NCBI GenBank assembly: GCA_964477525.1 | Contig: CAYZHY010000001.1 | Coordinates: 34,140 to 98,139 of the forward strand | From: PCC-9228 sp964477525 | GTDB lineage: Bacteria; Cyanobacteriota; Cyanobacteriia; Cyanobacteriales; PCC-9228 | Direction: 5' to 3' | DNA: 64,000 nt | In this document: in pieces, positions 17,978 through 25,458 of the stretch | Position numbering within the stretch: the stretch's first letter is position 1 | Layout of the letters: every line of letters starts with the position of its first letter | Notes under the pieces: model-generated | What the model saw: the letters and a program-made list of their open reading frames with translations, nothing else | Told to the model about the DNA's origin: nothing | The model's database searches: none | Translations under genes and position numbers: made by a program

Positions 17978-18178
17978 TTAGGCAGGAGAAGGCGTATAAC
18001 CAGCGTTGGCGATCGCATTTTGCACTTGGCTGTCTGGCTGTTGGGTTTCTACTTGGACCAATTTACTTTCTGGATTGGCGTTGACCTTGGCTGTTGCGTC
18101 AATCGTTTGAATGGCTTTGGTAATATTTTCCGCGCAGGCAGAGCAAGCCATATCCGATACTTTATAGGTAACACTCAT
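17978..18178 (-). CDS. Heavy-metal-associated domain protein (copper chaperone-like)
   Basis: A 66-residue single HMA domain. The metal loop is MACSAC (Cys12 and Cys15), with the ferredoxin-like pattern continuing to AIANAGYTPSPA. Such proteins carry Cu(I) to P-type ATPases (Atx1/CopZ role) in cyanobacteria for plastocyanin and cytochrome oxidase. No ATPase gene is in the window. A strong AGGAGG lies 8 bp before ATG, suggesting good expression. It is upstream of the symporter gene on the minus strand but there is no sign of a joint function. Confidence 0.9.
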   Translation of the reverse strand: MSVTYKVSDMACSACAENITKAIQTIDATAKVNANPESKLVQVETQQPDSQVQNAIANAGYTPSPA

Positions 18179-18276
18179 AACATAACCTCCTGGTAATAAC
18201 AGCAGTGTCTGGCAAATTGAAGTTTTGAGAAACAGCAGCGTCGCCTCGCTCCATCGGTACGCTGAAGTCTCTATTT

Positions 18277-19806
18277 CTAGGCTACAAGATCGGCTTTGTG
18301 AATTGCTAGTTTCTTGGCTTGCAAACGCAGCATGTAGCCGTCTAAATCTTTAACGACGCTGTTACTAAGCATGTAAGCACCGATTAAATTGGGGAACGAC
18401 ATTACATACAGGATGCCATCGCTGAGCTGCAAAACCGAACTGGAGTTGACAATGGCACCGGTAAATACGCCAAAAACGAATAAAATGCGATAAACCACCA
18501 AACTGCGATCGCCAAACAAATAACTCCAACTGCGTTCTCCGTAGTATCCCCAAGAAATCATGGTGGAGAAAGCAAATATCAATACCGCGAACGCCAGTAC
18601 ATTGGGAAACCAATCAATTGCTGCACCAAAGGCAGCCGTTGTTAGTTGGGCACCACCAATGCCTAAATCATCGGTAGTTTGATGAACGCCAGTGGTGAGA
18701 ATCACCAATGCTGTCAAGTTACAAATAATGACCGTATCGATAAAAGGTTCTAACAAGGCGACCATGCCTTCGCGGATGGGTTCTTTGGTCCTGGCAGCGG
18801 AATGTGCAATGGCCGCCGAACCAATCCCCGCTTCGTTAGAAAAAGCGGAACGGCGCAATCCCTGTACCAGCGACCCCACCAAGCCACCACCAGCTGCATC
18901 TAGGGAAAAGGCATCGGTGAGGATGGTGGTAGCAGCTTGGGGAATTTCCTGGAAGTTGAGCAGCAAGACCCACAAAGCCGCTAATATATAAACGCCGCAC
19001 ATGGCCGGCACCAACGTGCCAGCTACCCGACCAATGCGTTGGATACCACCTAAGATGACCAACGCCACCAGCAACGCTAAAATGCCACCATACATCCATC
19101 CCGGTAGTTGGGGAACGACGCTGGTAATGGCACTGTAGGATTGGTTGGCTTGGAACATGCTGGCACTTCCCAATGCTGCTGCGATCGCAAATAGGGAAAA
19201 GATGACTGCTAAGGCTTTCCCCAATTTGGCTTGACCGAGTTCCGCCAAACCACGATCTAGGTAGTACATAGGACCGCCAGCGACAGTCCCATCGGGTTTA
19301 ATGGTGCGGTATTTCTGCGCTAGGGTGCATTCCACAAATTTGCTGCTCATCCCTAGCAAGCCGGCTACGGTCATCCAAAAGACCGCTCCTGGACCTCCTA
19401 AGGTAATGGCGATCGCCACGCCAGCAATATTTCCCAATCCTACCGTTGCGGATAAGGCTGTTGCCAAGGCCTGGAAGTGAGAAACTTCCCCTTCTTCTTC
19501 GGGGTCGTCGTATTTTCCCCGTACAATGTCGATGGCGTGGCGAAATGCGCGTACGTTGACGAAATTGGTACGCAGGGTAAAAAAGATGGCACCGCCAATC
19601 AACCACAAAACGACAATGGGAACATCGCCGATGCTAAAAAATATGGTTTGGAAAAATAGCAATACGAAGTAGGAAAATATAGCATCTGTTTCCCGAATGA
19701 AGTATTCGGCCATGCCTGGATTGGTGGCCAAAAAGGCAATGGGAAGCCCTAAAAACAAGAAGATATAGATAAAATTCCTTCTCAAAACGATTTGGGGATC
19801 CTCCAA
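18277..19806 (-). CDS. Alanine/glycine:cation symporter (AGCS family)
   Basis: A 509-residue sodium-coupled amino acid importer with about eleven membrane segments. Family motifs seen: GGAIFFTLRTNFVNVRAFRHAI, ALSATVGLGNIAGVAIAITLGGPGAVFWMTVAGLLGMSSKFVECTLA and RSAFSNEAGIGSAAIAHSAA. The start is taken at a TTG at 19806 because no ATG lies earlier in frame; M29 would cut into the first membrane segment. It is transcribed away from the universal-stress-protein gene, with about 115 bp between starts. The real substrate (alanine, glycine or glutamine) cannot be told from sequence. Confidence 0.9.
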   Translation of the reverse strand: MEDPQIVLRRNFIYIFLFLGLPIAFLATNPGMAEYFIRETDAIFSYFVLLFFQTIFFSIGDVPIVVLWLIGGAIFFTLRTNFVNVRAFRHAIDIVRGKYDDPEEEGEVSHFQALATALSATVGLGNIAGVAIAITLGGPGAVFWMTVAGLLGMSSKFVECTLAQKYRTIKPDGTVAGGPMYYLDRGLAELGQAKLGKALAVIFSLFAIAAALGSASMFQANQSYSAITSVVPQLPGWMYGGILALLVALVILGGIQRIGRVAGTLVPAMCGVYILAALWVLLLNFQEIPQAATTILTDAFSLDAAGGGLVGSLVQGLRRSAFSNEAGIGSAAIAHSAARTKEPIREGMVALLEPFIDTVIICNLTALVILTTGVHQTTDDLGIGGAQLTTAAFGAAIDWFPNVLAFAVLIFAFSTMISWGYYGERSWSYLFGDRSLVVYRILFVFGVFTGAIVNSSSVLQLSDGILYVMSFPNLIGAYMLSNSVVKDLDGYMLRLQAKKLAIHKADLVA

Positions 19807-19921
19807 TTCAATGTACGTTATTTACAAAAATACATATAAATGCCTGTTTACAATGTTCTACAATAACAGTTTTTAGGATCTTGGCGACCAAACAGGTGTG
19901 GTAAGGGTCTAAAAAACTACC

Positions 19922-20371
19922 ATGAGCGTTACCGATCGGCAGATGGTTTTATTTTCGCAAAATCGAGTTTTGGTCCCGTTTGACTTTTCCCAAGAGTCCA
20001 CAGAGGCTTTGGAAAAAACGTTGGCGTTTGTTGAACAGCCCCAAAATTTGTACGTTATCCATGTTTTGCCTCAACTCAATGTGGGAGAACCGGGGATTAT
20101 GTATCGAACGACCAACGATCGCATCCGCAAAGACCATGTGGAAAAGGTTTTTTGGGAACAATTTAGCGATCGCTGCTATCAAGGTGTTCATTTGCATGTG
20201 GCGGTTGGCGATCCCAGTGCCGCTATTGTCGATTATTCCCAAGAGCAAAACATTGAGTTGATTGTTATTCCTTCTCACGGTCGCACGGGACTACAACGTT
20301 TCCTGTTGGGCTCAGTAGCTGAACGGGTGATTCGATTTGCTCGCTGTCCGGTTTTGGTTTTACGGAAATAA
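19922..20371 (+). CDS. Universal stress protein (UspA family)
   Basis: A 149-residue single USP domain. It starts with a beta strand RVLVPFDFSQESTEALEK, has the ATP-site motif GRTGLQRFLLGSVAERVIRFARCPVLVL (GxxGx9GS pattern) and the internal VIPSHG. The ATP-binding residues look intact, so it belongs to the nucleotide-binding group. The role is stress survival, with no specific target. It is divergent from the AGCS symporter gene and is followed by repeat-family copy 4 at 20461. Confidence 0.9.
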   Translation: MSVTDRQMVLFSQNRVLVPFDFSQESTEALEKTLAFVEQPQNLYVIHVLPQLNVGEPGIMYRTTNDRIRKDHVEKVFWEQFSDRCYQGVHLHVAVGDPSAAIVDYSQEQNIELIVIPSHGRTGLQRFLLGSVAERVIRFARCPVLVLRK

Positions 20372-20460
20372 TCGGTAAACTCAAATAGTGGGATTTACGA
20401 GTTAGAAATCATGGGAGATCGTAAAGGGGACATAGGGTCAAGGAATTCGCCATCAAGAAG

Positions 20461-20545
20461 GGAAGGTTCTTTGCAGATTTGCAGACACCTTACCCCAACA
20501 TCTAAGCTGTAATAAAATTTTTATTTATGATTACAACATACAAAA
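20461..20545 (+). ncRNA. Copy 4 of the four-copy intergenic family (divergent)
   Basis: Starts GGAAGGTTCTTT, then after a 22-nt insert ACCCCAACATCTAAGCTG, AAAATTTTTATTT and ATTACAACATAC. This parallels copy 3 (ACCCAAACATCTAGGCTG, ATTATTTG, TACAAAATAC). No consensus promoter is visible upstream; it lies between the converging usp and gun4 genes. Most divergent of the four, perhaps decayed. Confidence 0.3.
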
Positions 20546-20609
20546 AATCGCAAAAACAGTCAAACGGCCGTGCTTTCAAACAGGGGAAATCAAATCCCCC
20601 GTTTCCCAG

Positions 20610-21323
20610 TTATTGGTCCTGTTGCCAGGCTGGATGCGTTAAAATTTCTTTCAAAACGCGAACGCCTCGTAGTTGATTGGATAAGGGTAAATGTCCTTTA
20701 GGGGCACTTAAATCCCATGTAAACTCATTGGGGTAACGAGTCCACTTATTTCCATTTTTCCAATCAATTTTTTTCCATAATTTTTCCCAATCTTTTCCCA
20801 CGGAGAGCCACAGTTCTCTTTGCACCGAGTACCCAAATTTCCCCTCGGAATACACCTGCCAGAGCGTATTGATGGTGCGCAAATCGGTTACGGGAAGGCG
20901 AGCTGCTTCGGTAAAATACAGCCATTTCCTTTTTGCTGCCATTTCTCCACCGAGTTCGCAGAGTTTTTGTGCTGTTTCGCGATCGGCTTTTAGGAAATCT
21001 TCGCGGGTCAGTTGCTCCTGTAGCTGTTGGTAATCCATTTCCCGGTCGGATTGGAGGGTGACCACACCGTAGGGAAGAGTATTTTGTACGAAATCTTGAG
21101 CTTGGGGATGGTCTTGTTGGACCAGTAGCTGGTAAGCTTTCCCCATGGCAATGGTGGCTGGTTGGTTTTGACGGGCTTGGAGAAAGTTAATAATGGTTTG
21201 TATGCCCGCTTCGCCACCTTCTGCTAGTTGTTGTAGCAGCTGTACCTGCTTGCTTTGAGGGGCATCTGGTAGTTTTTGGGCGATCGCTTGGATTTCGGAT
21301 GCAGCAATGGTGGAATCACTCAT
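20610..21323 (-). CDS. gun4: GUN4 tetrapyrrole-pathway regulator
   Basis: Porphyrin-binding protein that stimulates Mg-chelatase, directing protoporphyrin IX into chlorophyll. The 237 residues have the same two-part build as the Synechocystis protein: an N-terminal helical-bundle domain (about 1-85) and a GUN4 core (about 95-235) with DYQQLQEQLTREDFLKADRET, LCELGG, WLYFTEAARLPVTDLRTINTLW, GKFGYSVQRELWL and FTWDLSAPKGHLPLSNQLRGVRV. It is the last gene of a three-gene set in which reading frames overlap (8 bp with the gene upstream). The link to the nucleotidyltransferase and the response regulator upstream is unexplained. Confidence 0.93.
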   Translation of the reverse strand: MSDSTIAASEIQAIAQKLPDAPQSKQVQLLQQLAEGGEAGIQTIINFLQARQNQPATIAMGKAYQLLVQQDHPQAQDFVQNTLPYGVVTLQSDREMDYQQLQEQLTREDFLKADRETAQKLCELGGEMAAKRKWLYFTEAARLPVTDLRTINTLWQVYSEGKFGYSVQRELWLSVGKDWEKLWKKIDWKNGNKWTRYPNEFTWDLSAPKGHLPLSNQLRGVRVLKEILTHPAWQQDQ

Positions 21324-21819
21324 AAAGTTCTACAAAGTTGAGGATACGATTAACGATCGTAGTAGTTGATGTGGAAATTTCAATGGGAATTAGGGCAATT
21401 CTACCGCCATAAGCCTGTACGGATGCTGTCTCTGGCAAAGTTTCTACATCGTAATCTCCTCCTTTGACGTAAATATCCGGCTGTAGTTGGCAAATGAGGT
21501 CCTTAGCCGTGGTTTCTTCAAAGATTACCACCGCATCCACCGGTTTGAGAGCGGCTACGAGTTCGGCGCGTTGGTTTTGTGGGATAATTGGTCTGGGTGG
21601 TTGTTTGGTTTTTTGTGGTTTAATAGCTTGTACCGAGCGATCGCTGTTTACGCCCACAATCAAGGTCTGTCCCAATGCTTTTGCTGTTTGTAGGTAACGT
21701 AAATGACCAACGTGAAGCAGATCGAAACAACCGTTGGTAAAGACGCAAGGTCGCCAGCAGTGGGAACGATCTGCGATCGCTGCTTGTAAAGTGGCTACGT
21801 CATACACCAAATGGTTCAT
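21316..21819 (-). CDS. Cytidylyltransferase-like protein (HldE C-terminal/RfaE2 type)
   Basis: A 167-residue nucleotidyltransferase with the HxGH motif (TNGCFDLLHVGHLRYLQTAKALG) and the second signature ISTSTTTIVNRIL (ST/S-TT type). The motif VNSDRSVQAIKPQKTKQPPRPI and KGGDYDVETLPE match the D-glycero-beta-D-manno-heptose 1-phosphate adenylyltransferase half of HldE, found as a separate short protein in many cyanobacteria. It would make ADP-heptose for surface glycans; a GT9 transferase at 6487 is a possible user. It overlaps the response regulator gene by 4 bp and gun4 by 8 bp, so the three are translationally linked. Confidence 0.85.
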   Translation of the reverse strand: MNHLVYDVATLQAAIADRSHCWRPCVFTNGCFDLLHVGHLRYLQTAKALGQTLIVGVNSDRSVQAIKPQKTKQPPRPIIPQNQRAELVAALKPVDAVVIFEETTAKDLICQLQPDIYVKGGDYDVETLPETASVQAYGGRIALIPIEISTSTTTIVNRILNFVELYE

Positions 21820-22568
21820 GAATTTTCGCTCAGCTGGTAGTTGTCTTGGCGATCGTTGGTAGGTGGTTCGTATCCCTGTTCAAAAGCAAAACGTACCAGT
21901 TGGGAACGATTTTCCAATTTTAATTTTCCCAGAATATGGCTGAGATGGGTTTGCACCGTACGAGGGCTAATAAACAAACGTTCGGCGATTTGTTTGTTGG
22001 TATAGCCTTCTACCACCTCCCAAAAAACTCTCGCTTCCGCTGGTGTTAGCGGCAGAGGCTCTGGTTCGTTGTTAGATTTGCTGCTTTCTGAAGTTCCTGG
22101 CTGGGATGGTGAAGATTGATTGGATGGCGATATCGATCCTGAAGTGTCTTCAAAGTTGACACTTTGCTGCATCAAACGTACCATTTCTGAATAAATGCGG
22201 CGCGTTCTTTCCAACTGAGCTTCAATTTTCGCTACCAGTTCTCTCGGTTCGAAGGGTTTGATTAGATAGTCATCTGCACCAATCGAATGACCCTCTACTC
22301 GATAGTCTAGTTCGTCTCTGCTGGAAAGAAAAATAAATGGAACCAATTGACCGGAACGTTTGGCCCGCAAACGCCGACAAAACTCAAAGCCATCCATTTG
22401 GGGCATAATAATATCCGAAACGACTAAGTCGGGGGGCTCGCGGTCGAAGACTTCCAACGCATCTATACCAGAATGCACGACAGAAACCAAATACCCCTGA
22501 TTTTCTAGATAGCGTTTTAATACTACTCGCAAAGTTCGGTCGTCATCAACGACGAGAATATTTTTCAT
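21816..22568 (-). CDS. Response regulator, receiver plus LuxR-type HTH
   Basis: A 250-residue regulator. Residues 1-120 are an intact receiver with acidic pocket D8-D10, phosphoacceptor Asp52 (VVSDIIMPQMDG) and the conserved Lys in DYLIKPFEP. A Ser/Pro/Asn-rich linker (about 140-175) leads to a LuxR/NarL-type HTH (LTPAEARVFWEVVEGYTNKQIAERLFISPRTVQTHLSHIL). It resembles Ycf29-type regulators of cyanobacteria and plastids, though I cannot be certain. It is the first gene of the overlapping unit with the nucleotidyltransferase and gun4, so it may regulate its own operon. The partner kinase is not in the window. Confidence 0.88.
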   Translation of the reverse strand: MKNILVVDDDRTLRVVLKRYLENQGYLVSVVHSGIDALEVFDREPPDLVVSDIIMPQMDGFEFCRRLRAKRSGQLVPFIFLSSRDELDYRVEGHSIGADDYLIKPFEPRELVAKIEAQLERTRRIYSEMVRLMQQSVNFEDTSGSISPSNQSSPSQPGTSESSKSNNEPEPLPLTPAEARVFWEVVEGYTNKQIAERLFISPRTVQTHLSHILGKLKLENRSQLVRFAFEQGYEPPTNDRQDNYQLSENS

Positions 22569-23291
22569 CGGGTCGAACCTCCATGTTCGTTTTATGGTAT
22601 CCCCCTACATTGTGAATGATAGTTGTTGCTCCGTTGATTTCCCACCTATTCTTGCAGATTTTCCCTACTTTCTATTGTGCGCTATGTTAGGGGCAGCTTT
22701 TGTAAGGCTGGGATAAATCTTAACTCAAATTTTCCATAAAAATTGGAAAACTGGCCATCTAAGGACCATGGTTTGCTTTTTCTATTTTTATGTATTTCAG
22801 AAAAATATGGAAGCGTTCTTAGGAGTTTTGCCTAGAATAGGAAATTAGCATAAAACATCCGATTGCTACGATCGTTAGATAGGTTGCTTACGCAGGCAGA
22901 AACAAATTTCCGAGTTATTCACAGATTTGATACGTAGAAGCATAGAACCGGTTGAATATTTTTTTTGAAATGTTCTCGACGATTATTTATTTTTGGCCTT
23001 CCGTGAATAGGCAAATAATCTTGTGGTTGGGAAAATTTTATTTCGTAAGTGCGATCGCTTGAGGATCCAAACTCTTTCTGCTATTTGGTTCAAACGCCAA
23101 TCCGTTGGCTAAAGGACGAAGCCAAAATTTTGTCACGAAACAAGGACACTGCCCTATCTTTATTGTGGTTTTCAGGTTTGGACTTTGTCTTTTACCAAGT
23201 TTCAAAAAGAATTATTGTTTTACATACAATCTTGTAAGCGGGATGGTAGATCTGGGATTCCCATCTGGGATATAGAAACGCAATCAATCTT

Positions 23292-23411
23292 ATACCATGT
23301 CTGGAAAATAACAATCGTTTTGAATTTTTCCAATTACCCCAGGGCGCAACGCGTGAGCCCCTCTACAAAAACGCTTCGATCGTTTCTTGCAAAATTTTAA
23401 AGAAATGGTAT
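23292..23411 (-). repeat. MITE-like element, family ATACCATTTC, copy A
   Basis: About 120 bp, ends ATACCATGTC and GAAATGGTAT (inverted). Its sequence matches the reverse complement of copy C (38609-38732) over nearly all its length, including the inner GCGTGAGCCCC segment. No target duplication is evident. It abuts a second element at 23419. Confidence 0.7.
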
Positions 23412-23418
23412 TATATTA

Positions 23419-23560
23419 ATACGAAATCCACTTGAATAGAAGTCGATTGCCCTCAGACCCTCGGCTGTTGCCGTCCTCCTTGCCAAGGCGGACTTAGAGG
23501 GGGTTCTTACCCAATTGAGTATCGATCGAAGTAAATCAAGTCTACAGCCGGATTTCATAT
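23419..23560. repeat. Palindromic intergenic element, second type
   Basis: About 142 bp with inverted ends ATACGAAATCC (23419-23429) and GGATTTCATAT (23550-23560), 10 of 11 matching. The centre has a strong hairpin: GTCC-t-CCTTG-c-CAAGG-c-GGAC. No second copy is seen in this window, so its status as a mobile repeat is inferred only from its form. Confidence 0.45.
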
Positions 23561-23831
23561 AATTTGTTATTACTTACATATTGCTTTCGTCTCTGGTAAA
23601 AAGTAAGAAAACGGTCGACAAGCTCACAAATAGAATTCGTAAAACTGTCAATCTCCTTTCACCAACGCGATCCGTTCAAGTTAGAAAATTTATATTTCCA
23701 AAAAATTATGATGGGTGAAAGTATTCACAACGCGATCGCGAAAACGAGGCTCCCTCCTATTCCCCACAGTTGGGAATATTTGGGAACGCTCGCTGCCCTA
23801 TAAAATTTTTTTGGACAAGCCGTTCCAAAAC

Positions 23832-24377
23832 TTATAAAAATTCCTGTGCCAAGAAAAAGCTAGAAATAGATTTAGAATCTATGGGTTCTCCTGCGAAAAT
23901 CGCCGCCTTGAGTTCGTCAACTGACATGGTTACCACCTCAATATCCTCATCCACATCTTGCTCTGGTGGGGTTTCTAGCGGTTCTAAATCTTTGGCTAAA
24001 AAGGCGTAAATAATTTCGCTGGAGTAGCCAGGAGCTAGGGAAAATTCCCCTAATTTTTGCCATTGGTGAGCTCGATATCCGGTTTCTTCTTCGATTTCCC
24101 TGCGAATCGTACCTTCTGGATCTTCATTTTCTTCCACAGTTCCGGCAGGAAATTCTAGCAAGCGACCTCGAACGCTGAAACGATACTGACGCAAGAGTAT
24201 AAGTTTGCCATCATTGGTGACAGGAACGCACAGGGCACCTCCAGGATGTTGAATATATTCAAACTCTGCTTGTGACCCTTTGGGCAACCGCAGCTTTTCA
24301 ACAACAAACCTGAATTTACGTCCTTGGTAGGACAAGCGCGAACCTAAGACCTCTGAAATTTCTTGACCAAGTCCCAT
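23832..24377 (-). CDS. NUDIX hydrolase, ADP-ribose pyrophosphatase-like
   Basis: A 181-residue NUDIX hydrolase. The NUDIX box is intact: GTVEENEDPEGTIRREIEEETGY (G...E...REIEEETG), with Mg2+-binding Glu residues present. Before it, VPVTNDGKLILLRQYRFSVRGRLLEFPAG, and after it GEFSLAPGYSSEIIYAFLAKDL, match ADP-ribose/ADP-sugar diphosphatases. The frame runs open to 24485, but the extra 36 codons overlap the hairpin that ends the rbc operon; ATG 24377 (MGLGQEISEVLG) gives a normal length. It follows rbcS on the same strand. Some cyanobacteria have a NUDIX gene near rbc, but a functional link is not known to me. Confidence 0.85.
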   Translation of the reverse strand: MGLGQEISEVLGSRLSYQGRKFRFVVEKLRLPKGSQAEFEYIQHPGGALCVPVTNDGKLILLRQYRFSVRGRLLEFPAGTVEENEDPEGTIRREIEEETGYRAHQWQKLGEFSLAPGYSSEIIYAFLAKDLEPLETPPEQDVDEDIEVVTMSVDELKAAIFAGEPIDSKSISSFFLAQEFL

Positions 24378-24474
24378 AAAAAAACTACTATCTCTACCTA
24401 GTGCTAAACTTTGAGCAATGGCCGATTGTTTTTGTTGGTTGAGATTTCGGGAATATATATTGCCAATGAAATAA

Positions 24475-24494
24475 GGGCGAACCAATGTTCGCCC
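24475..24494 (-). terminator. Terminator of the rbcLXS operon
   Basis: GGGCGAA (24475-24481) pairs with TTCGCCC (24488-24494) around a 6-nt loop. Read on the minus strand the stem is followed by TTATTTCATT. It lies 35 bp past the rbcS stop. Confidence 0.6.
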
Positions 24495-24528
24495 CCGTCT
24501 CAGCTGTGGAAATTCTACGAAAGTAACC

Positions 24529-24876
24529 TTAGAAGCGGCTTTGGTGAGGCTTGTAAACGATGAAACTAATCATCTGGCACTGACGGATGTTGTCAAAACC
24601 CACAACGCGGATAAAGCAGTTGGAATATTCTTGACGGCATTCCCGCACTTCATCGAGAACATCTTGAGGGGAAGATGCTTCGAACAAGGGCAGCTTCCAC
24701 ATGGTCCAGTAGTGGGTTTCGGCAGCCGAATCTTCGTTAAATTCAATGGCAGGAATAAACCCTTGGTCCAGCATGTACTGAATCTGGCGAGCAACTTGCT
24801 GGTCGCTTAAATTGGGTAGGAAAGATAAAGTCTCGTAACGACGCTCTTTTGGTAAGGTTTTCATTGGTGATGCCAT
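24529..24876 (-). CDS. rbcS: RuBisCO small subunit
   Basis: Small subunit of form IB ribulose bisphosphate carboxylase, 115 residues. Signature segments: RRYETLSFLPNLSDQQVARQI, GFIPAIEFNEDS, YWTMWKLPLFEASSPQDVLDEV and the C-terminal IRVVGFDNIRQCQMISFIVYKP. Four RbcS dimers cap each end of the L8 core and are also the structural template of the SSUL repeats in CcmM (29150). ATG 24876 has AGGAG 7 bp upstream on the minus strand; ATG at M5 is less likely. Third gene of the rbcL-rbcX-rbcS operon, 37 bp from rbcX. Confidence 0.96.
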   Translation of the reverse strand: MASPMKTLPKERRYETLSFLPNLSDQQVARQIQYMLDQGFIPAIEFNEDSAAETHYWTMWKLPLFEASSPQDVLDEVRECRQEYSNCFIRVVGFDNIRQCQMISFIVYKPHQSRF

Positions 24877-24913
24877 AATTGACTCCTAAAACGTACAAAG
24901 TGCAGGCTGAAAT

Positions 24914-25369
24914 TTACGATGGTTCTTCGCTGGAATCTCCTTCCTCAGAAGATGATTCCTCGTCTGTAAGTTCGGGATGGATATGTTCGGAAGTTCGTGC
25001 TTCGGATGTAGGCTGGGATGAGGTCATGCGTTCCAGCAATTGGCGGCGCGTTTCCATATTGGATTGCTGGATATTCGTACGCACCATCTCCGGCAAAAAG
25101 TCTACCACCGAATCTGCCAAATCTTCACGCACGGCCAAAATTCGCAACACCAAATCTTTGCGCTCTTGCATCAGGTTTTGTAAGTAGGCTTCGCCATCCT
25201 GGAACACGCCGCCAGAATACTTTTGCAACCAAAAGGCCATAGGTGGGTTCGTTTCCGACAGTTGGTCGATGACCGTACGCAGTGCCTGGTAAGTTAAATA
25301 ATTCTGCAAAACCCGTGCTGTGTTTTTGGCCACTTGTTTCGGATCCACGATTCCCCTTTTCCCAGCCAT
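24914..25369 (-). CDS. rbcX: RuBisCO assembly chaperone RbcX
   Basis: Homodimeric chaperone that binds the C-terminal tail of RbcL and aids L8 core assembly. The first 115 residues are the four-helix RbcX fold: KNTARVLQNYLTYQALRTVIDQLSETNPPMAFWLQ and LQNLMQERKDLVLRILAVREDLADSVVDFLPEMV. After about residue 118 there is an acidic Ser/Glu-rich tail (TDEESSSEEGDSSEEPS), which makes the protein slightly longer than many homologues (about 130-135). Gene order rbcL-X-S is the standard one. Confidence 0.95.
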   Translation of the reverse strand: MAGKRGIVDPKQVAKNTARVLQNYLTYQALRTVIDQLSETNPPMAFWLQKYSGGVFQDGEAYLQNLMQERKDLVLRILAVREDLADSVVDFLPEMVRTNIQQSNMETRRQLLERMTSSQPTSEARTSEHIHPELTDEESSSEEGDSSEEPS

Positions 25370-25458
25370 GGGAATAGTCGATTTCAGATTTTAAATACCT
25401 ATTGTATCTAAAACCCAAAATCTGACATCCCCAAGCTGGTCGCTTGAACGACTTCCAA

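Larger units (their letters stand above)
22569..23831. other. 1.26-kb gene-poor region with two repeat elements
   Basis: No protein gene is supported; frames at 23049-23400 and 23770-24009 lack family features. From the left: the promoter zone of the response regulator; AT-rich sequence to 23280; the ATACCATTTC-family element (23292-23411); directly after it a second palindromic element (23419-23560); then AT-rich sequence with HIP1 sites up to the NUDIX stop. This looks like a landing site for small repeats. Confidence 0.6.
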
